Part shown: one piece after another, positions 1 through 6,657 of the stretch | How positions within the stretch are numbered: the first letter of the stretch is position 1 | Layout of the letters: each line of letters opens with the position of its first letter | NCBI GenBank assembly: GCA_026985685.1 | Contig: JALSQA010000335.1 | Location: 1 to 8,679, forward strand | Origin: Campylobacterales bacterium | Lineage (GTDB): Bacteria > Campylobacterota > Campylobacteria > Campylobacterales > QNZT01 | DNA length: 8,679 nt | Direction: 5' to 3' | Position numbers and translations under genes: made by a program | Notes under the pieces: generated by a model | Databases searched by the model: none | Seen by the model: the letters and a program-made list of their open reading frames with translations, nothing else | Told to the model about the DNA's origin: nothing

Positions 1-3000
1 TTACAAGACATCTTGACTTGATTAATGCTCAATGTGGTGATCGTGGGGGAGAAATTTTTTATTTTGGTTTTGATAATAACTATAATGGAATTTTGGATTC
101 TGAAGAAGTTGATGAATCTAAAAATGTTGTTATTTGTAATGGTTATAGGGGATTACAAGGTGAAAAGGGTGAAGATGGTACATCGATAACTATTGAATCT
201 ATTACCAATAATGATGATGGTTCTATGCACATAGTTTTTAGTGATGGTACAGAGCATACGACAAAACCATTACTACCTTTGGTTAAAGATATAAAACTTG
301 ACAATTTAAAACAAGATACAGATGGCACTTATACTTTAGAATTTAATGTAAATGGTACAAAAAATAATATTAAGTTAGCGTTAGAAACACAAGGTGATAA
401 AAAGCTTGTAATAGAAAAAAAAGTAATAAACAAAGATAACAGTATTACTATATGGTTTAGTGAAAAGACTGTTAAAAAAATTAGAAAATTAAGAGCATTA
501 AATGAATTAGTTCATGTAACTACTGTTACAAAAAACAGTGATGGTACCTATAATATTACATTTAAAAATGGTCCAGAAATAAAAAATGCTGATTTGTCTA
601 TGTTGCGTGAGTCAGAATTAGTAAATCTTAGTGCAATTAGAGTAAATGAAGATGGTTCTATAACTTTATTTTTCAAATTAAAAAGTGATATAGCTAATCA
701 ATTAAGAATAGTATCTGTTGATACAAATGAAGATGGTTCTTTGACTTTAACTTTTAGTGATGGTTCTTCTTTTACAACTGCATCGTTAAAAGGAGCAAAA
801 GGTGACAAGGGTGACAAAGGAGATACCGGAGCGACTGGAGCAAAAGGCGATAAGGGAGACAAAGGTGACACTGGGGCAACTGGGGCAAAAGGCGATAAGG
901 GAGACAAAGGTGACACTGGAGCGACTGGTGCAAAAGGTGACAAGGGTGACACTGGAGCGACTGGTGCAAAAGGTGACAAAGGAGATACCGGAGCGACTGG
1001 GGCAACTGGTGCAAAAGGTGACACTGGAGCGACTGGTGCAAAAGGTGACAAGGGTGACACTGGAGCAACTGGGGCAAAAGGCGATAAGGGAGACAAGGGT
1101 GACACTGGAGCGACTGGTGCAAAAGGTGACAAGGGTGACAAAGGAGATACCGGAGCGACTGGAGCAAAAGGCGATAAGGGAGACAAGGGTGATCCTGGCG
1201 AGGATGGCGAGGATGGTTATAATTCGCTTATTAAATCGTCAGATATTCCAGTTGGAGATGCTACATGTTCAAAAGGTGGTGTAAAATTTGAGATAGGGTT
1301 AGATATAAATCAAAATAATACATTGGATAGTGATGAAATAATCCAAACACAAACTGTTTGTATGCCAAGTGATCAAACACCTCCTCAAGACGATATCACA
1401 AAAATTCATGACATACAAGGATCAGGTGCTTCATCTCCTATGGTAGATGAAGAGGTAACAATCGAGGGTATCGTTACTGCTGTATATCTGACTGACCCAA
1501 CAGATAGTAGTAAACCACTAAAAGGATATTTTGTTCAGGAAGAGGATGCGGACAAAGATGGTAATGATGCTACATCAGAAGGTATCTGGGTCTATGATGC
1601 ATCACATAATGTAAATGTTGGTGATAAGGTAGAAGTAAAAGGTAAGGTAAAAGAGTTTTATCATTTAACAGAGATAGGAACTGTATCTAGCGTAGTAGTA
1701 AAAGATACTGCTCAAAATCTACCATCTGCAGTAACTGTTTCTCTACCGATGGCATCTGCAGATTCATTTGAGAAGTACGAGGGGATGCGTGTGAAGTTTA
1801 CTCAGCCACTTGTTACAACTGATGTCTATAATCTTGGTAAATATGGTGAAGTTCTTTTATCCTCAGGTGATAGACTATGGATACCTACACAGATAAAAAA
1901 TCCAGGAACTGAGTCTGATGCTGTAAATGTGGCAAATAAACTAAATCAAATAGTACTAGATGATGCAAGTAACAAAAAGTATGTAAATAAAGTAATTTAT
2001 CCAGGAACTGGATTAAATAAAAATAATGAACTTAGAATAGGTGATAAAGTAACTGGACTTGAAGGTATCATGACCTATGGATATGGACACTATAAGATAG
2101 AACCAACAGGTGAAGTAACATTTACAAAAGACAATCCAAGAGATGATAATAGACAGATGCCAAGTGTAGATGGTAATCTAAAAGTTGCATCTATCAATGT
2201 ACTTAACTATTTTAGAACAATAGATGAAAATGGTAATACATGTGGACCAAATAATGGCGGATGCAGGGGTGCTGACTCTAGTGTAGAGTTAGAAAGACAA
2301 ACTGCAAAGATGAAAGCAGCACTTCAAAAGATGGCAGATGAGGGTGTTTCTATCATCGGATTAATGGAAATTGAGAATGATGGCGGTACTACAGCATCAT
2401 ATATAGCAAATCTTTTAGGAGATGACTGGGATTATGTGAAAAATCCTGGGAATGGAGCTTTGGGTACAGATGTGATTACTGTGGGTATGATTTACAACAA
2501 AACAAAAGTAGCATTGATAGACCAATCTAAAACTATAGCTGATGGAGAGTATCAAGGAGCGTTTGATGGCTTAAACAGAAAGCCTTTGGCACAAACATTC
2601 AAAGACATAAATACAAATGAAAAGTTTACTATCATCAATAATCATTTCAAATCAAAAGGAAGCTCTGGAGGGTGTATTCAGGTTGATAAAGATAGACAAG
2701 GTAACTGTAATGGTACTAGAACTAAAGCATCCGAAGATGTTTTGAGTTGGATAAGTGATGATAATGTTAATTGGGCTGATGAAGATTTTCTTATTATCGG
2801 TGATTTGAACTCTTATGCAAAAGAAGACCCTATCAAAAAACTTGAAGATGGAGGATTTACAAATATTGATGAGTCAGGAAATGCCTACTCTTTTGTATAT
2901 TATGGACAAGCTGGTACACTTGATTATGCACTTGCAAATAATTCACTTAAATCAAAAATAAAAGATGTTAAGAGATGGCACATCAACTCAGATGAAAGTT

Positions 3001-3875
3001 GGGTATTTGACTACAATAAAGATGACAGTGACCAAAACTATGGTAGACCAAAACCTCAAAATTACTTAGATGATCTCTATCAGGCAAATGCTTATCGAAT
3101 GTCAGATCATGATCCTATTATCGTAGGGTTTAATTTCACAGCACCACAAACCAACCAACCACCAGTTGCAAATGCTGGACATGATTATGAAGATATAAAT
3201 TTAGGAGATGGCACTTTTACTCTGAGAGATAGGGGTAGTAGTGATCCAGATGGTAATATTGTAAAATATGAATGGTTTGAAAATGGTATCAAATTAGGTG
3301 AAGGTACTCCACTGGATGTTCAACTTGATGTAGGAACACATACTATTACATTGAAAGTTACTGATGACAAGGGTGCAACTGGCACTGATGATGTAGTTTA
3401 TAAAGTCATTCCAAATCCAACACTCATTATATCTGAATATATAGAAGGAAGTAGCAATAACAAAGCCATTGAAATCTATAACGGTACTGATGATGCAATT
3501 GATTTGGCTGAGTATAAACTGGTGAAATACTCAAATGGTGATATGACTAAAGCAACTAAAATTGATTTAAGTGGCACACTTCAAAGCGGTGAAGTATATG
3601 TGATAGCAAACAAAAGTGCAAGTGATGATATTAAAAACAAGGCTGATTTGACTACTAGTTCATTAAATTTTAATGGTAATGATCCAGTAGCTATCCTGAA
3701 AGTTTCAGATGATTCAACTGTAGATATTATTGGTGTAGCTGATAGCAGTAGCAATTGGGGTAAAGATAAAACTTTTAGAAGGAAAAGTGATATAGCAACT
3801 GGTTCTGCGACTTATGATACTAATGACTGGGATGAGTTTGCAAAAGATACATTTGATGGATTAGGGGAAAGATAG
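1..3875 (+). CDS. Large secreted collagen-like ExeM/NucH-type nuclease (5' partial)
   Basis: Probable secreted endonuclease that cuts extracellular DNA or RNA. The frame is open from the left edge with no stop, so the true start and export signal lie outside the window. The TTG at 18 has no ribosome site and is used only for numbering (residue 1). Order: EF-hand-like loop D19-E30 between C6 and C40; six NxDGS-type beta-hairpin repeats, about 60-258; 47 Gly-X-Y triplets, 259-399; second EF-hand-like loop D429-E440 between C417 and C448; OB fold, about 475-565; a linker region conserved in ExeM/NucH proteins (FEKYEGMRV, LGKYGEVLLSSGDRLW); endonuclease/exonuclease/phosphatase domain, about 720-1040, with N727, E784 (LMEIEN), H876 (NNHFKSKG), D929/N931 (GDLN), D969 (LDY) and D1030-H1031-D1032 (SDHDP); PKD-like, about 1048-1130; lamin-tail domain, about 1135-1285, ending DTFDGLGER. 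Cysteine pairs 742/749 and 886/897 suit an oxidised location. All catalytic motifs are intact. The enzyme family is firm; DNA versus RNA preference is not known. Confidence 0.93.
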   Translation, partial: TRHLDLINAQCGDRGGEIFYFGFDNNYNGILDSEEVDESKNVVICNGYRGLQGEKGEDGTSITIESITNNDDGSMHIVFSDGTEHTTKPLLPLVKDIKLDNLKQDTDGTYTLEFNVNGTKNNIKLALETQGDKKLVIEKKVINKDNSITIWFSEKTVKKIRKLRALNELVHVTTVTKNSDGTYNITFKNGPEIKNADLSMLRESELVNLSAIRVNEDGSITLFFKLKSDIANQLRIVSVDTNEDGSLTLTFSDGSSFTTASLKGAKGDKGDKGDTGATGAKGDKGDKGDTGATGAKGDKGDKGDTGATGAKGDKGDTGATGAKGDKGDTGATGATGAKGDTGATGAKGDKGDTGATGAKGDKGDKGDTGATGAKGDKGDKGDTGATGAKGDKGDKGDPGEDGEDGYNSLIKSSDIPVGDATCSKGGVKFEIGLDINQNNTLDSDEIIQTQTVCMPSDQTPPQDDITKIHDIQGSGASSPMVDEEVTIEGIVTAVYLTDPTDSSKPLKGYFVQEEDADKDGNDATSEGIWVYDASHNVNVGDKVEVKGKVKEFYHLTEIGTVSSVVVKDTAQNLPSAVTVSLPMASADSFEKYEGMRVKFTQPLVTTDVYNLGKYGEVLLSSGDRLWIPTQIKNPGTESDAVNVANKLNQIVLDDASNKKYVNKVIYPGTGLNKNNELRIGDKVTGLEGIMTYGYGHYKIEPTGEVTFTKDNPRDDNRQMPSVDGNLKVASINVLNYFRTIDENGNTCGPNNGGCRGADSSVELERQTAKMKAALQKMADEGVSIIGLMEIENDGGTTASYIANLLGDDWDYVKNPGNGALGTDVITVGMIYNKTKVALIDQSKTIADGEYQGAFDGLNRKPLAQTFKDINTNEKFTIINNHFKSKGSSGGCIQVDKDRQGNCNGTRTKASEDVLSWISDDNVNWADEDFLIIGDLNSYAKEDPIKKLEDGGFTNIDESGNAYSFVYYGQAGTLDYALANNSLKSKIKDVKRWHINSDESWVFDYNKDDSDQNYGRPKPQNYLDDLYQANAYRMSDHDPIIVGFNFTAPQTNQPPVANAGHDYEDINLGDGTFTLRDRGSSDPDGNIVKYEWFENGIKLGEGTPLDVQLDVGTHTITLKVTDDKGATGTDDVVYKVIPNPTLIISEYIEGSSNNKAIEIYNGTDDAIDLAEYKLVKYSNGDMTKATKIDLSGTLQSGEVYVIANKSASDDIKNKADLTTSSLNFNGNDPVAILKVSDDSTVDIIGVADSSSNWGKDKTFRRKSDIATGSATYDTNDWDEFAKDTFDGLGER
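792..1214 (+). repeat. In-frame minisatellite encoding 47 collagen-like Gly-X-Y triplets
   Basis: The stretch is a coding tandem array built from 45-bp units (GAKGDKGDKGDTGAT), 36-bp units (GAKGDKGDTGAT) and one 27-bp unit, with no break in glycine periodicity. Triplets are almost only GAK, GDK, GDT and GAT, and end with GDP GED GED. Copies are nearly identical at DNA level: 795-862 is repeated exactly at 1119-1186 (68 bp, offset 324 bp), and 846-890 is followed by a matching tandem copy. All unit lengths are multiples of 9 bp, so gain or loss of units keeps the frame. K/D-rich bacterial Gly-X-Y runs of this kind can form trimeric triple helices in known collagen-like proteins; that this one does so is inferred. 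Confidence 0.95.
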
Positions 3876-3885
3876 TCTAGTGTTT

Positions 3886-3917
3886 TCAATTACAGTCTGT
3901 TATCAGACTGTAATTGA
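3886..3917 (+). repeat. Perfect 14-bp inverted repeat, possible terminator or attenuator
   Basis: A 14-bp arm (3886-3899) and its exact complement (3904-3917) enclose a TTAT loop, 10 bases after the nuclease stop codon. The following run is ATTTATTCT, not a clean U-tract, so intrinsic termination would be weak. The same bases contain a Pho-box-like repeat, so the symmetry could be an operator, an RNA processing or protecting stem, or a partial terminator separating the nuclease from the nucleotidase. Confidence 0.75.
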
Positions 3918-3930
3918 TTTATTCTAAAAT
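3897..3930 (+). promoter_or_regulatory. Candidate Pho box and -10 element for the nucleotidase gene
   Basis: Two 7-bp half-sites, CTGTTAT (3897-3903) and CTGTAAT (3908-3914), lie on the same strand with an 11-bp period. They match the Escherichia coli PhoB half-site CTGTCAT at 6 of 7 bases each. A -10-like TAAAAT (3925-3930) starts exactly 10 bp after the second half-site, the usual placement for PhoB-activated promoters, which lack a normal -35. Predicted transcription starts near 3937, leaving a short leader with ribosome site TAAGGAG at 3945-3951. The motif is seen; PhoB binding is inferred. Confidence 0.55.
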
Positions 3931-3957
3931 AACAAAACAAAAAATAAGGAGTTAATT

Positions 3958-6171
3958 ATGAGATTTAAGTTTTCTATAGCACTATGTGCAGCATTGATGG
4001 TTCTGAGTGGATGTAATGATAGTACAAAAGATATAAAAAGTATTAATGACAATACAAAACGAGATAGTGTTAAATTGGATAGCACTGGTAGTAAAATCAG
4101 TTTTAATAATACAGCACAAAAAGTTTCTACAGATTCACAGAAAAACAAAGCACCACAATTTATATCTAAGACACAAACACTTGCACCTGCAAATTTAGCA
4201 CCTGTATGTAAAATAAAAGTTAGCTCAAATAGTATTCATGTTAATGATACGATTCATTTTTCTGCTTCAGAAAGTTATGATCAAGATGGAAATATAGTAG
4301 CATACAAATGGGAAGATATGGATGGTAATGTTCTTAGTGAAAGTAGTGAATTTGACAGAGAGTTTATCTATCCAGCTAAATATATTAAAACTCTTTATGT
4401 AACAGATGATAAAGGAAAAACTAGTAAATGTAGTGTAAATATTGCTGTATTAGGATATACGCATAAAGCTTTAACAACTAATTTTATCCATATCAACGAT
4501 CATCACTCTCATCTGTCAAGTGAAAATAGAAGTCTCTACTTTAATGGTAAAAAAACTTATGTTCAGATGGGTGGTTTTCCAAGGGTCGTAACGAAAATAA
4601 AAGAGCTTCAGGAGACAAAAGAAAATCCTATAACACTTCATGCAGGAGATATGATCCAAGGTACACTCTATTACACTATCTTTAAATCACAAGCAGATAT
4701 AGATATGATGAAGCAAATTAAATGGGATGCTATAACTATAGGAAATCATGAATTTGATGATGGTGATGCTGAACTTAAAAAGATTATTGATGGTTTAAAC
4801 GGCATACCTTTTGTTTCTGCCAATGTTTTTGCACAACCTGGAAGTTTATTAGCAAATATGTGGAAACCATATACAATAGTAGAAAGAGATGGTGAAAAGA
4901 TAGGTATAGTAGGTTTGGTTACAGGACAAAAAACAAAAGTTTCGTCAAGACCAAGTGATCAAATAGTATTTCTTGATGAAGTTTTAAGTGCACAAAAATC
5001 TATTGATGATCTTAAGGCTTTAGGTATTAACAAGATTGTTCTTTTAAGTCACAATGGTATGAAACATGATTTAGATATCGCTTCAAAACTGACTGATATA
5101 GATGTTGTTATCGATGGTGATTCACACTCTTTGCTTGGAGATTTTTCTATGGTAGGTCTGAAAAGTGCTTATGCAAAATACCCAGAGGAAGTTACATCAG
5201 CAAACGGAGATAAAGTATGTGTAGCATCAGCATGGCAATATGCTTACGCTGTTGGTGATTTGGAAGTAGATTTTGATGAAGCAGGGAAAGTTACCTCATG
5301 CAAAGGTCAAACCACTCTTCTTTTAGGGGATAGTTTTAAACAAAAAGATACTAAAGGTAAAAAAGTAGATGTCAATTCTACAGAGTTTGTAAATATCATG
5401 AAAGTAATTGATTCTACACCACAACTTGAAATAGTAGAACAAGATCAAGATACACTTGCAAAACTGAAAAAATACAGCGATCAAATAGATGCGAAAAAAG
5501 CAGAAGTTGTTGGAAATGCTGCTGAATTTCTAGGTCATAACAGAATCCCAGGTGATAAAAAAGATGGTGTAAGTGATCTCGCACTTGGAAGTGATATCGC
5601 TCCGCTTGTTGCTAAATCATTTTATCTAAAAAGTGCAAGAGCTGATGCCTGTATCCAAAATGCTGGTGGTGTCAGAATTGCGATAGATCAAGGTCCTATA
5701 GATATAGAAGAAGCATATACTCTCTTGCCATTTTCAAATACACTCTATGAGCTTGATATGACTGGTGCTGAGATCAAGCAAGTTCTTGAAGATGCTATCA
5801 CAAACTTCAAAGACAATGGCGGTTCTACTGGTTCTTTTCCATATGCATATGGACTCAGATATGATGTTGATTTGACACAGCCTAAAAATAACCGTATCTC
5901 AAATCTTGAAATCATGAAGAGAACTGATAAAAGCTGGTCTGCTATCGATAATGCAAAAACATATGTTATCGTTACAAACGACTATATCGCAGCGGGCAGA
6001 GATGGATATACAACATTCAAAACAGTACAAGATACAAGAGGTGAAGGTGTAAATACATACTATGACTATGCTATGAGTTTTGTAGATATGGTTAAAGGAT
6101 TATATGCCAAAGGCAAAGAGTTGACAAAACTCCCGGCAGAGGAACATCCTATTAAATCTTTTAAACAATAA
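3958..6171 (+). CDS. Lipoprotein 5'-nucleotidase (UshA/NadN superfamily) with PKD-like domain
   Basis: Probable metal-dependent 5'-nucleotidase releasing phosphate from nucleotides outside the cytoplasm. The ATG follows TAAGGAG by 6 bases and opens a lipoprotein signal with lipobox L16-S17-G18-C19; N20 rather than D suggests outer-membrane sorting. A polar linker to about 80 and a PKD-like domain (about 81-165) precede the catalytic domain: D181/H183 (NDHHSH), D231 (GDMIQG), N263-H264-E265 (GNHEFD), H365 (LSHNG) and G387-D388-S389-H390. The C-terminal substrate domain has NAGGVR (568-573), LLPFSNTLY, GSTGSFPYAYG (622-632) and RDGYTTF (681-687). At 737 residues it is longer than the usual 550-600 because of the N-terminal extension. 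GDSH instead of GHSH and the GSTG.FPY block resemble, from memory, Haemophilus NadN, which also cleaves NAD; UshA-like specificity is the alternative. A terminator follows, so it appears to be transcribed alone or after the nuclease. Confidence 0.93.
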   Translation: MRFKFSIALCAALMVLSGCNDSTKDIKSINDNTKRDSVKLDSTGSKISFNNTAQKVSTDSQKNKAPQFISKTQTLAPANLAPVCKIKVSSNSIHVNDTIHFSASESYDQDGNIVAYKWEDMDGNVLSESSEFDREFIYPAKYIKTLYVTDDKGKTSKCSVNIAVLGYTHKALTTNFIHINDHHSHLSSENRSLYFNGKKTYVQMGGFPRVVTKIKELQETKENPITLHAGDMIQGTLYYTIFKSQADIDMMKQIKWDAITIGNHEFDDGDAELKKIIDGLNGIPFVSANVFAQPGSLLANMWKPYTIVERDGEKIGIVGLVTGQKTKVSSRPSDQIVFLDEVLSAQKSIDDLKALGINKIVLLSHNGMKHDLDIASKLTDIDVVIDGDSHSLLGDFSMVGLKSAYAKYPEEVTSANGDKVCVASAWQYAYAVGDLEVDFDEAGKVTSCKGQTTLLLGDSFKQKDTKGKKVDVNSTEFVNIMKVIDSTPQLEIVEQDQDTLAKLKKYSDQIDAKKAEVVGNAAEFLGHNRIPGDKKDGVSDLALGSDIAPLVAKSFYLKSARADACIQNAGGVRIAIDQGPIDIEEAYTLLPFSNTLYELDMTGAEIKQVLEDAITNFKDNGGSTGSFPYAYGLRYDVDLTQPKNNRISNLEIMKRTDKSWSAIDNAKTYVIVTNDYIAAGRDGYTTFKTVQDTRGEGVNTYYDYAMSFVDMVKGLYAKGKELTKLPAEEHPIKSFKQ

Positions 6172-6230
6172 ACTATTAATAATATATTATTGTCAAATAT
6201 ATTTTGGCTTTTTTATATAAAAAATATATG

Positions 6231-6259
6231 AAAGAGGATGAAAGCCATCCTCTTTTTTT
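6231..6259 (+). terminator. Rho-independent terminator after the nucleotidase, possibly bidirectional
   Basis: A 10-bp stem AAAGAGGATG / CATCCTCTTT with a 5-base AAAGC loop runs directly into seven T residues on the + strand (6253-6259). It ends 3 bases before the stop codon of the convergent H1-like gene, which it may also terminate; on the minus strand the following run is CATATATTTTTT, a weaker tail. The gap upstream (6172-6230) holds only AT-rich sequence, including a 14-bp palindrome at 6178-6191. Confidence 0.88.
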
Positions 6260-6262
6260 AAC

Positions 6263-6505
6263 TTAAGCAGCTTTTTTTGTAGATTTTTTAACTACTACTT
6301 TTTTGCAAACATTGTTTACTGCTTTTTTAGCAGACTTTTTAGCAGCTTTTTTGTTTGCTGGTTTTGTTTTTAAAACCTTTTTTGCAACTTTCTTTGATAC
6401 TGCTTTAAAATCTTTCTTAGCAAGTCTCTTTTTAGCTACTGCTTTTTTTGCAGTTTTTGCAACAACTTTCTTGATAGCCTTTTTCTTAAGTACTTTTTTT
6501 GCCAT
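6263..6505 (-). CDS. Histone H1-like lysine/alanine-rich DNA-binding protein
   Basis: An 80-residue protein, MAKKVLKKKAIKK at the N-terminus, with 33 lysines (41%) and 16 alanines (20%) in irregular KKxA, AKK and KKV steps, one proline and almost no acidic residues. This resembles the C-terminal tail of eukaryotic histone H1 and bacterial H1-like proteins, which bind DNA or RNA without sequence specificity; a nucleoid role is inferred. The minus-strand start is supported by AAGGAG (complement of 6511-6516) 5 bases before the ATG. The overlapping + strand frame encodes a Phe/Leu/Ala-rich run that is simply the complement of lysine/alanine codons, so the minus strand is the real gene. It converges on the nucleotidase and is divergent from the HTH gene. 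Low complexity makes precise family assignment unsafe. Confidence 0.85.
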   Translation of the reverse strand: MAKKVLKKKAIKKVVAKTAKKAVAKKRLAKKDFKAVSKKVAKKVLKTKPANKKAAKKSAKKAVNNVCKKVVVKKSTKKAA

Positions 6506-6529
6506 GATGGCTCCTTTGTGTTTTATATT

Positions 6530-6560
6530 TTTATTACTAAATATGTATTTTAGTAATAAA
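6530..6560 (-). repeat. 12-bp inverted repeat in the H1-like gene leader
   Basis: TTTATTACTAAA (6530-6541) and its exact complement (6549-6560) flank a 7-base spacer. If the minus-strand -10 at 6569-6574 is correct, the repeat covers roughly the first 30 transcribed bases of the H1-like mRNA, ending 13 bases before the ribosome site. It could be an operator for a dimeric regulator or a leader stem-loop affecting mRNA stability. There is no T-run suited to termination. Confidence 0.7.
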
Positions 6561-6568
6561 TTATGGTG

Positions 6569-6574
6569 ATTATA
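6569..6574 (-). promoter_or_regulatory. Candidate -10 element of the H1-like gene
   Basis: Reading leftward, an exact TATAAT lies 63 bases before the H1-like start codon. No good TTGACA is seen 17 bp upstream (TCTCTT at 6597-6592), which is common for AT-rich Campylobacterota-type promoters. The surrounding TATATA tract makes a chance match possible. Confidence 0.4.
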
Positions 6575-6614
6575 TATATTTATTCCTTTAAAAGAGATAA
6601 AATCTGTAAATATA

Positions 6615-6623
6615 TGATATACT
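6615..6623 (+). promoter_or_regulatory. Extended -10 promoter of the small HTH gene
   Basis: TGATATACT has an extended TGN element in front of TATACT (6618-6623). Transcription would start near 6630, only about 7 bases before an ATG at 6637 that has no ribosome site. This favours the ATG at 6658 as the start and gives a leader of about 28 bases. No convincing -35 is seen. Confidence 0.45.
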
Positions 6624-6657
6624 TGTACATTACAAAATGATTACAAAAGGTGGCTAT

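Noticed and set aside
18..20. TTG as the true start of the nuclease gene.
   Set aside because: The frame is open to the left edge, there is no ribosome site, and no signal peptide follows; the first visible module begins right away with its cysteine at residue 6.
792..1214. CRISPR or non-coding satellite array.
   Set aside because: Units are contiguous, vary in length by 9 bp and have no spacers; they encode perfect Gly-X-Y inside a long reading frame.
698..1284. Long open frames on both strands across the collagen region (Ser-Pro-Leu-rich and His/Leu-rich on minus, Val-Thr/Glu-rich on plus).
   Set aside because: They are complements or frame shifts of a 9-bp-periodic repeat, which stays open in several frames at once. 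They have repetitive low-complexity products and no ribosome sites.
3924..4148. 74-residue minus-strand hydrophobic frame over the nucleotidase start.
   Set aside because: It is antisense to a lipoprotein signal peptide and linker with a clear ribosome site on the plus strand; no independent support.
6303..6569. Phe/Leu/Ala-rich membrane-like protein on the plus strand.
   Set aside because: It is the exact complement of the lysine/alanine codons of the H1-like gene, and only the minus strand has a well-placed AAGGAG.
6604..6621. Possible Pho box (CTGTAAA then TGATATA at 11-bp period) before the HTH gene.
   Set aside because: The second half-site is poor, no -10 follows at 10 bp, and the tract is so AT-rich that such matches are expected by chance.
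6637..6657. Earlier ATG adding MITKGGY to the HTH protein.
   Set aside because: It lacks a ribosome site and would lie only a few bases after the predicted transcription start, while the ATG at 6658 has AAAAGG at proper spacing.
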